Assembly (NCBI GenBank): GCA_001513045.1
Contig: LFSB01000057.1
Location: forward strand, 1-44,519
DNA length: 44,519 bases
Direction of reading: 5' to 3'
DNA from: Clostridiales bacterium DTU089
Lineage (GTDB): Bacteria > Bacillota > Clostridia > Oscillospirales > Acutalibacteraceae
The notes under the pieces are model-generated. The model did not search any database and was not told the origin of the DNA. It worked only from the letters and a program-made list of their open reading frames with translations. Shown here piece after piece: positions 16,907-25,373 of the stretch. The translations under genes were made by a program, and so were the position numbers. Every line of letters starts with the position of its first letter. Within the stretch, counting starts at the first letter, position 1.

Positions 16907-18664
16907 TTGTTAAGACTTTTCAAGCTCCTCAAGCCGTATAAAAGCTTTGTCATAATAACGGTAATTCTCGCCCTTGTCCATAACGGTCTTCAGCTTGTTT
17001 TGCCGCTGCTGATGTCGCTTATGATAAATGACGGAATAACCGAGGGCAATCTTGATTATGTTCTTGAAATCGGAGTCGTCATGCTTTTGGTATCCGCCCT
17101 GAATGTTGCTGCATCCATACTTTCGAGCTACTGCTCAAGTAAGGTGTCGGCAGGCTTTTCCATGCTTTTGCGCCGCGAGGTGTTTTTAAAGGTGGAAAGC
17201 TTTTCGCAGAGCGATATCGACAAAATCGGTGTATCCTCGCTTATAACGAGAACCACAAACGATATCCGTCAGATTCAGGATATGATTCTTCAGGGGCTGC
17301 GCTCGATAATAACCGTACCCGTGATGCTTATAGGCGGCTCGGTTATGGCCTTCATAATGGACCCCGGACTTTCAACAATTATTTTCGTAATTATACCCGT
17401 CATATGTATCATAGCCGTAATAGTTGCAAAAAAAGTCATTCCGATGTTTGACCGCATACAAAAAAGAACAGACCGTCTCAATCAGCTGGTGCGTGAAAAG
17501 CTCGGCGGAATCAGAGTTATCCGCGCCTTTAACCGCTCCGATTACGAGGACGGCAGATTCAGTGCGCAAAATCTCGAATTGACCGGAATGACACTGAAAA
17601 TCAACCGCATAATGGCTCTGCTCATACCCATTGCAACAATGCTTCTGTTCGGAGTCATTATCATTCTTGTCTACGCCGGAAGCGTCCAGATAAACGCAAT
17701 GGACGCATTGCTTCAAGCTAAGGAAATCGAAGACACCGTAGGCGACCTTCAGGCGTTCATACTCTATCTGTTCTTAATAATTCTTGCAGTATCCCTCGCC
17801 GCGGCGATGTTCATAATGATACCCAGAGCAAATATTTCAGCCAAGCGTATAAACGAAGTGCTTGACCTTGTTCCGGATATAAAAATGCCGGAAACTCCCG
17901 TGCTGTCCGATGATTCATGTGCCGGAGTCGTGGAGTTCAGAGATGTATGCTTCGGCTACCCGGGTGCCGAAAGTCCTGTGCTTAACAACATAAGCTTTAC
18001 CGCACAGGCGGGAAAAACCACAGCCATAATCGGCGGTACAGGCAGCGGAAAGTCAAGCCTTGTAAATCTTATTCCGAGATTTTATGATGTGAGCTTCGGA
18101 AAAATACTCATTGACGGAGTCGATATACGCGACCTCTCGCGTGAGGATTTAACCTCGAAAATAGGCTTTATTCCTCAACAGGCCTTCCTTTTCAGCGGAA
18201 CAATTGCGGACAACCTCTCCTACGGCAAGGAGGACGCAACCGAGGACGAAATGTGGCGCGCACTTAGAATTTCGCAGGCGGACGACTTTGTAAGGGAGCT
18301 TCCCAACGGGCTGTATGATATGGTATCTCAAAGCGGAACCAACCTTTCCGGAGGTCAGAAGCAGCGCATTGCAATCGCACGCGCAATAATAAAGCGCGCC
18401 GGAATATTTGTGTTTGACGACAGCTTTTCCGCTCTTGATTTCACAACGGATGCCGCACTGCGCGCCGCGCTCAAGCGTGAAATATCCGGAGCTACGGTTA
18501 TAATAGTTGCGCAACGCGTCGGAACCATAATGAATGCCGACAAAATAATTGTACTTGATGACGGACACATTGCTGCACAGGGCACTCACAGCGAGCTTGT
18601 AAAGACCTGTGAGGTATACCGTGAAATAGTCGAATCTCAGCTTGAAAAGGAGGCGCTGGCATGA
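16907..18664 (+). CDS. Heterodimeric ABC exporter, subunit with degenerate ATPase site
   Basis: A 585-residue ABC transporter: six membrane segments (about residues 1-310), then an ATPase domain. Walker A GGTGSGKSS begins near residue 375, signature LSGGQ is at 480-484, and Walker B FVFDD ends at Asp504. The catalytic Glu is replaced by Asp505 and the switch His by Gln536 (VAQR), the hallmark of the non-catalytic half of heterodimeric type IV exporters. The start is TTG at 16907, 8 nt from GGAGG. It overlaps the partner by 4 bp. Such pairs export drugs, lipids or peptides; the substrate is not evident. Confidence 0.93.
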   Translation: MLRLFKLLKPYKSFVIITVILALVHNGLQLVLPLLMSLMINDGITEGNLDYVLEIGVVMLLVSALNVAASILSSYCSSKVSAGFSMLLRREVFLKVESFSQSDIDKIGVSSLITRTTNDIRQIQDMILQGLRSIITVPVMLIGGSVMAFIMDPGLSTIIFVIIPVICIIAVIVAKKVIPMFDRIQKRTDRLNQLVREKLGGIRVIRAFNRSDYEDGRFSAQNLELTGMTLKINRIMALLIPIATMLLFGVIIILVYAGSVQINAMDALLQAKEIEDTVGDLQAFILYLFLIILAVSLAAAMFIMIPRANISAKRINEVLDLVPDIKMPETPVLSDDSCAGVVEFRDVCFGYPGAESPVLNNISFTAQAGKTTAIIGGTGSGKSSLVNLIPRFYDVSFGKILIDGVDIRDLSREDLTSKIGFIPQQAFLFSGTIADNLSYGKEDATEDEMWRALRISQADDFVRELPNGLYDMVSQSGTNLSGGQKQRIAIARAIIKRAGIFVFDDSFSALDFTTDAALRAALKREISGATVIIVAQRVGTIMNADKIIVLDDGHIAAQGTHSELVKTCEVYREIVESQLEKEALA

Positions 18665-20517
18665 GAGAAAACGCCCCTATACCCGAAGCCAATGAAACCC
18701 TGCGGCAAAAAAGGCGCAAGAGATACGCCGCATACCGGCAAAGAAGGGCAAGCGAGGAGCGCCCCGCCGATTTCAAGGGTACGCTCAAAAAGCTGCTCTC
18801 GCTGCTCGTTCCGCACAAATTCAAGCTTATTCTTGTACTCGTAACCGCAATAGTAAGCACCGTGCTTTCCGTTATCGGCCCTGCCATGCTCGGTGATATA
18901 ATCGACGAAATAGAGAATCAGGTTCAAACGAAGCTTTCCGGCGGCAACATGAGCTTTACGGGAATATTCTCCATCATCGGAACACTTTTCCTGATATACG
19001 GTGCAAGCTCCATACTCGCTTATATTCAGTCCTATACCATGGCGGGAATAACCCAGAAGGTTGTCTGCCGTATGCGTGAGGATGTAAACAAAAAGATATC
19101 CGGACTCCCGCTGAGCTTTTTCGATTCCCATGCAAAGGGCGATATCCTCAGCCGCATAATGAACGACATAGACAACATCAGCAACACCCTCCAGCATAAC
19201 CTGACAGCAATCATCACATCCGTGATAACCATTGTAGGCGTGTTTGCCATAATGATTTACAAAAACGCCACAATGACCGCAATAACCGTAAGTGTAGTAC
19301 CGCTGAGTGCGTTTATTGCTTTAAGCATTGCAAAACGCTCACGCAAGCTTTTCAAGGAGCAATGGGACAGAATGGGCGAGCTTAACGGTCATGTGGAGGA
19401 AATGTATACAGGTCATAAAATCGTAAGAATATTCAACCGTGAGCAGGACGCAATCGATGAATTCAACGACATAAACTCAGAGCTGTATAAGGTCAGCAGC
19501 AAGGCTCAGTTTATATCCGGAATGATAATGCCGTTCATCAGCTTTGTAAACAATGTCGGATATGTCCTCGTATGCATGGTCGGAGGAATCTTCGTTTTAA
19601 GAGGTCAGTTTACACTCGGCGGAATCACCACCTTTATAACCTACTCCAAGCTGTTCACACAGCCCATGGTCGATATAGCACAGATAACCAACAACATTCA
19701 ATCCTCCTTCGCCTCCGCCGAGAGAGTATTCTCCCTGCTTGCAGAGGAAGAGGAGCCGCCTCAGGGCAATGAAAAAACCGAGCCGCTCGGAAGCGTCGAG
19801 TTCCGGAATGTTTCCTTCTCATACTCACCGGACAAGCCGCTCATTGAAAACATGAATCTCACCGTCAAGCCCGGCCAGCTGATTGCGATAGTCGGTCCGA
19901 CAGGAGCGGGAAAAACCACTTTTGTTAACCTTCTCATGCGCTTTTACGATGTCAATTCCGGCTCAATAATTGTTGACAATGCCGATATTCGCAGCGTAAA
20001 CCGCGAGGAGCTGCGCAGAAAATTCGGAATGGTGCTTCAGGATACATGGCTGTTTGAGGGCACCATACGCGACAACATCGCCTACGGACGCGAAAATGCC
20101 ACCGACGAGGAAATAGTCGAAGCGGCAAAGGCTGCCAGAGTGCACCACTACATCAACACCCTTTCCGACGGCTACAACACCATGCTTGACGAGAACGGAA
20201 CCAACCTTTCTCAGGGACAGCGTCAGCTTCTCACTATCGCCAGAGCGCTTCTTGCGGACCCGGAAATACTGATTCTCGATGAGGCTACAAGCTCGGTTGA
20301 TACGCGCACAGAGGTACAGATACAGCAGGCTATGTCCGCACTCATGAACGGACGCACGAATTTTGTTATCGCGCACAGGCTTTCAACAATAAGAAAAGCG
20401 GATGAAATACTCTTCATAGAGAACGGCACAATCGTTGAGCGCGGCACACACGACCAGCTGCTTGCCAAGGGCGGACATTATTCGGTAATGTATAACAGCC
20501 AATTCGGAATAGCATAA
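18661..20517 (+). CDS. Heterodimeric ABC exporter, catalytically intact subunit
   Basis: A 618-residue partner of the preceding gene. It has a charged N-terminal extension rich in Arg/Lys (about residues 9-35), a six-helix transmembrane domain, then an ATPase with Walker A GPTGAGKTT (412-420), signature LSQGQ, catalytic Glu541 in ILILDEATSSVD and switch His572 in IAHRLSTI. The consensus signature motif of the other subunit completes the composite site. ATGA overlap with the upstream gene implies stoichiometric synthesis. A strong terminator follows. Confidence 0.94.
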   Translation: MRENAPIPEANETLRQKRRKRYAAYRQRRASEERPADFKGTLKKLLSLLVPHKFKLILVLVTAIVSTVLSVIGPAMLGDIIDEIENQVQTKLSGGNMSFTGIFSIIGTLFLIYGASSILAYIQSYTMAGITQKVVCRMREDVNKKISGLPLSFFDSHAKGDILSRIMNDIDNISNTLQHNLTAIITSVITIVGVFAIMIYKNATMTAITVSVVPLSAFIALSIAKRSRKLFKEQWDRMGELNGHVEEMYTGHKIVRIFNREQDAIDEFNDINSELYKVSSKAQFISGMIMPFISFVNNVGYVLVCMVGGIFVLRGQFTLGGITTFITYSKLFTQPMVDIAQITNNIQSSFASAERVFSLLAEEEEPPQGNEKTEPLGSVEFRNVSFSYSPDKPLIENMNLTVKPGQLIAIVGPTGAGKTTFVNLLMRFYDVNSGSIIVDNADIRSVNREELRRKFGMVLQDTWLFEGTIRDNIAYGRENATDEEIVEAAKAARVHHYINTLSDGYNTMLDENGTNLSQGQRQLLTIARALLADPEILILDEATSSVDTRTEVQIQQAMSALMNGRTNFVIAHRLSTIRKADEILFIENGTIVERGTHDQLLAKGGHYSVMYNSQFGIA

Positions 20518-20528
20518 CACAAGCACAA

Positions 20529-20566
20529 GCGCCCCGGATTTAAACATCCGGGGCGCCTTTTGTTTT
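20529..20566 (+). terminator. Rho-independent terminator of the ABC exporter operon
   Basis: A perfect 11-bp GC-rich stem, GCGCCCCGGAT (20529-20539) with ATCCGGGGCGC (20546-20556), a 6-nt loop, then CTTTTGTTTT. Confidence 0.92.
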
Positions 20567-20630
20567 AATGTATGCTTACACCCTGTAACCTTTGACGCTG
20601 TTCAAATCTGCCCTCCCGAAAAGGAGAGGC

Positions 20631-21395
20631 TTATTTTTTTACCGTCTCTTTTTCCTGTGCGCTCTGCTGTGAATACAGCTTGTTGAGGTCGCATTTTCCC
20701 TTATGCTTATACGGGAAGATTTTCAAAGCCACATACGCAAGCGTAGCGCCTATGGTATTGAGCACTATATCGCCCATTGTATCCATGATTGCCCATCTGT
20801 CGGGATATATGGGATTTATGAGCGTGGCTTCCTTTGCGGTTCCCTTTGCAAGCTCAAACGACCAATGCTGTGCATCGCCCATTCCCCCGCCCATACAGGC
20901 AATCTGGTCAAATGTAAACTCGAACAGCTCCCATGCCGTGGAAACCAAGAACGAAAAGCCGATGGATGCGAGAAGTATCAAGGGAACGGTTGACGGCTTT
21001 TTGTCGCGCTTCTGCATGGCACACACCAGCTCGTAGCCGATAAACACTCCCGATGCGCCGCCGATGAGGTGAAGCGCCGAATCCCACCATGCTATGTCAT
21101 AATAAAAGTTCATGAACTTGCCGCCGAACGATGCAAGGAACAGTCCGACAACCGAAGCCACCTGAACATAAGACGGTATATGGCGGAAAAATGATTTTTC
21201 CGGCATCGCCTGAAAAATCTCCCATGCAAACATTCCGGCGAGGTTTGCCCCGACCTGCAACGGATCAGTTATATCAAACGGCACCTTCAGGAAGCCTTTG
21301 ACAAGTGCATAAACCATAAGCAAACGAAATACCCACCAAAAGCATATCTGCCACGGCCTACTGTTTGTGCGAAGACGTGTTATATAGTTTTTCAT
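20631..21395 (-). CDS. Multi-spanning membrane protein (YjdF/DUF2238-like)
   Basis: A 254-residue integral membrane protein with about six hydrophobic segments. Conserved-looking polar residues lie at membrane edges: YDIAWWDSALHLIGG, STAWELFEFTFDQ, and DTMGDIVLNTIGA. That WD..LH / WE..E / D...D pattern resembles the YjdF (DUF2238) family, of unknown function; the family call is tentative. The C-terminus is hydrophilic. ATG with AAGGGG upstream and its own promoter. A single-gene unit. Confidence 0.7.
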   Translation of the reverse strand: MKNYITRLRTNSRPWQICFWWVFRLLMVYALVKGFLKVPFDITDPLQVGANLAGMFAWEIFQAMPEKSFFRHIPSYVQVASVVGLFLASFGGKFMNFYYDIAWWDSALHLIGGASGVFIGYELVCAMQKRDKKPSTVPLILLASIGFSFLVSTAWELFEFTFDQIACMGGGMGDAQHWSFELAKGTAKEATLINPIYPDRWAIMDTMGDIVLNTIGATLAYVALKIFPYKHKGKCDLNKLYSQQSAQEKETVKK

Positions 21396-21431
21396 TACCC
21401 CTTATCCCCATTTCTCAATTTGTACTTTTAG

Positions 21432-21460
21432 ATAATAACAGAAAATCCTTCTTTTGTCAC
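21432..21460 (-). promoter_or_regulatory. Promoter of the YjdF-like membrane protein gene
   Basis: GTGACA (21455-21460), 17-nt spacer, TATTAT (21432-21437) on the minus strand, about 40 bp upstream of the ATG at 21395. Confidence 0.65.
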
Positions 21461-21489
21461 TATATTTCGGAAAAAAGCGACAGGATTTT

Positions 21490-21521
21490 TATATAAAAAC
21501 AGGACGGCTTTCGTCGTCCTG
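21490..21521 (-). terminator. Terminator after the MFS_2 transporter gene
   Basis: A 9-bp stem with one mismatch (CAGGACGAC with GCCGTCCTG, GAAA loop) followed on the minus strand by TTTTTATA. It lies 16 bp past the stop codon at 21537 and ends the three-gene unit 25273-21537. Confidence 0.75.
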
Positions 21522-21536
21522 CTTTTGGTTATCTGT

Positions 21537-23057
21537 TCAATCCTGTGAAAGCTGTGCGTTTTCAAATTCGTCAACATAGCCCATGACCTGCTGCTGACGG
21601 GTTTTCGCAAGGTCATCATACATTACCCTACGCTTCTCCTGTGATATCGGCCAGAGGAATTTCGGGATTATTCCGAGAGCCCCCGTAATGGTCGGTACCG
21701 CCGTGCACAATGCGAATTCCCAGAACTTTGTGGAGTCATTTTGAGTGCCTATGGCAAGCCCCTGAACATAGCCTATCTTCTTCATTATGAGGCTTGTAAC
21801 CGAGCCGAGCAAGGCGCCCTGAATTTTCAGAATAAGTCCCTTGGCGACGCCCGTGGTCGCCTCCATCCTGTAGCCGTTTTTCCATTCGCAATAGTCCATT
21901 GCCTCGTTCCACAAATCGGCGTTTATGACCTTTGTAATACCCCATATCCACTTGCCGAACCATTCCTTTAAGCCGAAGGCTATGCACATCGGCACAGTCT
22001 TAAACAGCATCGTGCGTTTACGGCTTATTCCGAACAGGAACACGCCCAAGCTAAGCACATCTCCGTAAATATCCGAGAATATCCACAGCGATTTAGAGGA
22101 AAAGCGTTTGCGTAACGGCGCAACAAAGGCATAGCTTATGCTGCCGTTTATTGCAGACGGAACATTCAGCAGGGTTATCAGCGAATAGCTTCCGAGAACA
22201 TCTATGAAATAGTTGGTCTCGCTCTTGCTTATCGCAAAGTTGCCGAGGAAGTCCGACATGCACATAAGCAAAACCGGATAGTTGGTGAAAATCGCTTTAA
22301 GACCCGCCTTTATATCCGGGCGCTCTATCGACTGGGGTACACGCTCCTTTGACGCGAGGAAGAACCAGAAGGTACACAAGGACGAAACAACACCCGTAAA
22401 CACACCCATTCCTATGAAGACGGAGCTAAGCTTCCAGGTAACTATCTTGTTGTTTACAAGGTCTATAAGCACGCCCATTATGTAACGCGGCATGTCCTCC
22501 CCCATGTATCCCGTGAGCAATTCGGCAAGAGTTATCAGCCGCACCCTTTCGTTCGGGTTGGGGGTAATTGTTGACATGTATCCGCTCTTGGCGACGTTTG
22601 TAAAGGTGCCGGCGGTTTCCGAAATGACATTGAAAATATAGTAATATATAAGCTTAGGGATATACGTTCCCGCAGTGTTCGGGAAAAACACCGGTATAAG
22701 CCAGCCGAAGATTCCCAGAACCGTAAGCGGCAGCTGCATCCCCACAAGATAGGGGCGGAATTTTCCTATTCTGGTACGCGTGTTGTCAACAATAACGGAA
22801 ATAAACGTATCGTTTATTATATCCCATGCGGTTGTAACAAGATTAACAACGGCACTTACCGTGAAGTCTATATGCACAACGTCCCAGATGAAGCGCTCGG
22901 AAAAAGAGTTGATGTTAAAGGAGTTTGACCAGTCGTTAAAAAGATACGCTACGGTCTCCTTGACTCCGACATAGTTGTGCCCCTTATAATACTGCACGTC
23001 GGATTGCTGCTCCGGCTGCTGTATCACTTCAGCTGTCTGAACATTTTTTTCATCCAT
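21537..23057 (-). CDS. MFS_2 (GPH-type) transporter-like membrane protein
   Basis: A 506-residue, roughly 12-helix protein of the glycoside-pentoside-hexuronide symporter superfamily. The family signature is clear: AWDIINDTFISVIVDNTRTR and GKFRPYLVGMQLP after helix 2. Those acidic residues couple cations in MelB-type symporters. The substrate is unknown and no sugar-catabolic genes are adjacent. The frame is open 7 codons upstream (TTG 23078), but the ATG at 23057 directly follows a purine-rich GAGGGGGTGGGGAAA tract. It lies 13 bp downstream of the Ig-like protein gene, as last gene of a three-gene unit. Confidence 0.85.
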   Translation of the reverse strand: MDEKNVQTAEVIQQPEQQSDVQYYKGHNYVGVKETVAYLFNDWSNSFNINSFSERFIWDVVHIDFTVSAVVNLVTTAWDIINDTFISVIVDNTRTRIGKFRPYLVGMQLPLTVLGIFGWLIPVFFPNTAGTYIPKLIYYYIFNVISETAGTFTNVAKSGYMSTITPNPNERVRLITLAELLTGYMGEDMPRYIMGVLIDLVNNKIVTWKLSSVFIGMGVFTGVVSSLCTFWFFLASKERVPQSIERPDIKAGLKAIFTNYPVLLMCMSDFLGNFAISKSETNYFIDVLGSYSLITLLNVPSAINGSISYAFVAPLRKRFSSKSLWIFSDIYGDVLSLGVFLFGISRKRTMLFKTVPMCIAFGLKEWFGKWIWGITKVINADLWNEAMDYCEWKNGYRMEATTGVAKGLILKIQGALLGSVTSLIMKKIGYVQGLAIGTQNDSTKFWEFALCTAVPTITGALGIIPKFLWPISQEKRRVMYDDLAKTRQQQVMGYVDEFENAQLSQD

Positions 23058-23070
23058 TTTCCCCACCCCC

Positions 23071-24438
23071 TCAATCAATTACCGTGACGGTACACGAGTC
23101 CCTGAAATGCCCGTCGGAGGATACCGCTATAATGCTCACTGTACCCGCTCCGATTGCCGTAACACTTCCGTCCTGAGAAACCGAAGCAATGCCTGCGTCT
23201 TCACTTATCCAGATTACATCCTTATCGGTTGCCTCTTGGGGCGAAAGCGCCGCCGAAAGCTTTGCGGAGGAACCGGTTTTCATCTCAAGATTATCATCCG
23301 ATATTTTTATCTTTTCAACAGACACCTTGCTGTATATCTCGCACGCGTCTGAATACTCATTGCCGAGATATTCAAAGTTAACCGTAATTATTACAGGCTC
23401 AAGCGAAGCCTTGTGCGCCGTAACATAGCCCATTTCATCAACCGAGGCAACAGACTCGTCTGAGCTTGTGAAGCTTACGCTGTACTCGCTGTAATCGTTC
23501 ATCACGGCATTCACCGCAAGCTCCGCGCTCTCCCCGGGGGCAAGAGTCATGCTGTCGGACAAAAACGCTATTCCCGACCACCGGTATTCATACTTCGTTT
23601 TCGCCGAAAAATCGAATTCCAGTGTGCCGGTGCCGAGCGATGCAAGGTCATCCTTGAATGCAATTGTAATGGCAATGTGATACTGACGTTTATACTCGGC
23701 GGTGATTATTTTGTCGGTAAATCTGTCCGATTTTGCCTCAAGCTCAAAATCCTTCGGAGCGACATTGACGGACACTATATCCGCAACAGCTTCAAGCTCC
23801 TGCCTTACCTTTTGAGCAAGCTCCGCCTTATCCGAAAGAGCAAAGCTTTCATATACGCCGGTATCCGCCTTTGCCGGATACTCTCCTCCGGGGGCAATCA
23901 CCTTGAAAAAATAATAATCCTCGTCTTCAATTTCACCGTTGTCGTTGAGTTTGCCTTTTGTGCACACAGCCGATGTGTATTCCCCGCAGGCAAGATTAAG
24001 CCGGGGATATGCCGTAAATCCGTCGCTAAATGTCCCCTCATAGTCCTCCGGATAAAGCTTGTCAACGCTTTCAAGTATTCCGCTCTTTGCATACAGCAAT
24101 ATGCTTCTTTCCTCTGCCGAGCCGCTGTATTTTACACTCTCATCGTCAACAGACAGCTCCGTATATGTATTTACGCACACGGTTTTGTCGTCACAGGCCT
24201 GTGCAAGCAAGGAGGAAAGAAAGCTCACAGTATCGGCATCGTTTTCGGGAAGAGCTGTCATGCTCGGACGTTCCGGCTCCTTAAACTCGTATACGCCCTC
24301 GGTAATCAAGGAAAGCGCAACGCCTATAACAACCGCAGTGCAGAGCACAACAGATGCAAGACTGAGACTCACAAAAAGAATGATGCGCTTTTTCTGACTC
24401 TTTGCATTTTCAACCGGGTTGAGCTTTTGTTCAGCCAT
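23071..24438 (-). CDS. Membrane-anchored protein with C-terminal bacterial Ig-like (Big_2) domains
   Basis: A 455-residue protein. A basic N-terminus (KSQKKR) precedes one transmembrane helix (about residues 18-43), so most of it is extracellular. The central part is unrecognised. From about residue 290 two Ig-like repeats follow; the last, from VEKIKISDDNLEMKTGS to the end, has the Big_2 pattern (TDKDVIWISEDAGIASVS...GTVSIIAVSSDG). The ATG at 24438 is 8 nt from GGGAGG; an upstream in-frame start lies inside the preceding gene and has no better site. It overlaps the zinc-ribbon gene by 8 bp. Function unknown; binding or surface scaffolding is possible. Confidence 0.8.
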   Translation of the reverse strand: MAEQKLNPVENAKSQKKRIILFVSLSLASVVLCTAVVIGVALSLITEGVYEFKEPERPSMTALPENDADTVSFLSSLLAQACDDKTVCVNTYTELSVDDESVKYSGSAEERSILLYAKSGILESVDKLYPEDYEGTFSDGFTAYPRLNLACGEYTSAVCTKGKLNDNGEIEDEDYYFFKVIAPGGEYPAKADTGVYESFALSDKAELAQKVRQELEAVADIVSVNVAPKDFELEAKSDRFTDKIITAEYKRQYHIAITIAFKDDLASLGTGTLEFDFSAKTKYEYRWSGIAFLSDSMTLAPGESAELAVNAVMNDYSEYSVSFTSSDESVASVDEMGYVTAHKASLEPVIITVNFEYLGNEYSDACEIYSKVSVEKIKISDDNLEMKTGSSAKLSAALSPQEATDKDVIWISEDAGIASVSQDGSVTAIGAGTVSIIAVSSDGHFRDSCTVTVID

Positions 24439-25273
24439 TATCCGCACCTCCCTGAGCTTCTGCATTCTCCCCGAAGCTGTCAAATATCGGAAGCGGAAGC
24501 TCCTCCAGAGTTATCTCTCCGCGTTTCAGCTTCTTCCGAAGCTCCACCCGTTCAAGGTCCACCTGTTTATAATCCGGAGCTACCTTTCGTTTAATCATCG
24601 TAAGGTTTAAGAAAAGCATAGCCGCAAACATTACCGCGCACACAATACCTCCGAAACCGAACGATACCCTGAGAGCGCCGCCGGAAAATGAAGCGTCTGA
24701 AAGTGCAAACAAAACCGAACAAATAACAGAAAGCAGAGCAGCCGCAATTCCCGCACCGGATACAATTGCCATTGCCCGGGTTGACCTGCGTATGTTTATG
24801 AAGGATAAGAGCTCGGACGCAAACAACACAAGCGCACACAAAACAATAAGCACCATTGAAGCGAGGAGTACAACCGCCATGTCGGCAACCCGCTTGAAGG
24901 CCTCAATTTGCATACTGTTGAATATTGCCGCAAGACTGCCGTCGGAAAAGCCGTTAAATATCCCGATACCGCCGAACGATATTTTTTTCTCAAACAAAGG
25001 AACCGCGATTTTCAGCGAAGCAAACGGCACCAGAACCGACACAACACAAAGCACCGTCAGCACAATACGCATTATTTGGAGTTTGCCTTTGATAAATGCC
25101 GTTTTCAGTCTCTCGGTAAAAAGGCGGAAGGACGCATACTCAAGCTCACAGTTTTTTGCATCGTCTGATAACAGCTTGCCCTGTTGGGAATAAAAAATAT
25201 TTATTCCGCAATGGCTGCAGTTCTGGTCAAGCTCAAACCTTTTTATCTGCGCCCCGCAATTCGGACATTGCAA
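24431..25273 (-). CDS. Zinc-ribbon multi-spanning membrane protein, function unknown
   Basis: A 280-residue protein. It opens with a zinc ribbon (CPNC then CSHC within 25 residues), then a cytoplasmic helical stretch, four or so hydrophobic segments (about residues 70-240) and a charged C-terminal tail that includes VELRKKLKRGEITLEELPLP. I chose TTG at 25273, 8 nt from GGGGG; a GTG at 25300 lacks a ribosome site and falls at the predicted transcription start. I recognise no family beyond the ribbon. It is translationally coupled to the Ig-like protein and upstream of the MFS_2 transporter. Confidence 0.75.
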   Translation of the reverse strand: MQCPNCGAQIKRFELDQNCSHCGINIFYSQQGKLLSDDAKNCELEYASFRLFTERLKTAFIKGKLQIMRIVLTVLCVVSVLVPFASLKIAVPLFEKKISFGGIGIFNGFSDGSLAAIFNSMQIEAFKRVADMAVVLLASMVLIVLCALVLFASELLSFINIRRSTRAMAIVSGAGIAAALLSVICSVLFALSDASFSGGALRVSFGFGGIVCAVMFAAMLFLNLTMIKRKVAPDYKQVDLERVELRKKLKRGEITLEELPLPIFDSFGENAEAQGGADNG

Positions 25274-25306
25274 GAAAAACACCCCCAAATTATTTTTCAC
25301 ATTTTA

Positions 25307-25335
25307 ACCATATCACAAAACCTAAGCATTTTCAA
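25307..25335 (-). promoter_or_regulatory. Promoter of the zinc-ribbon/Ig-like/MFS_2 unit
   Basis: TTGAAA (25330-25335), 17-nt spacer, TATGGT (25307-25312) with an extended TGA just before it. The predicted start near 25300 excludes the upstream GTG as the real start codon. Confidence 0.6.
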
Positions 25336-25340
25336 GAAAG

Positions 25341-25367
25341 AAAAACGCGCCCGCAAAATGCAGGCGC
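25341..25367 (-). terminator. Terminator after the ATP-grasp gene
   Basis: An 8-bp stem with one wobble, GCGCCTGC with GCGGGCGC, followed on the minus strand by GTTTTTC. It separates the ADH-EamA-ATP-grasp unit from the next promoter. Confidence 0.75.
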
Positions 25368-25373
25368 AAAAGT

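Noticed and set aside
20609-20640. A second terminator after the ABC operon
   Set aside because: A bulged GC stem followed by T on the plus strand exists, but the strong terminator at 20529-20566 already ends the transcript, and the stem abuts the stop codon of the opposite gene.
23677-24594. A 305-codon open frame on the plus strand
   Set aside because: It lies wholly antisense to the Ig-like and zinc-ribbon genes, has no ribosome site and gives a protein with no domain pattern; a shadow of the real frames.
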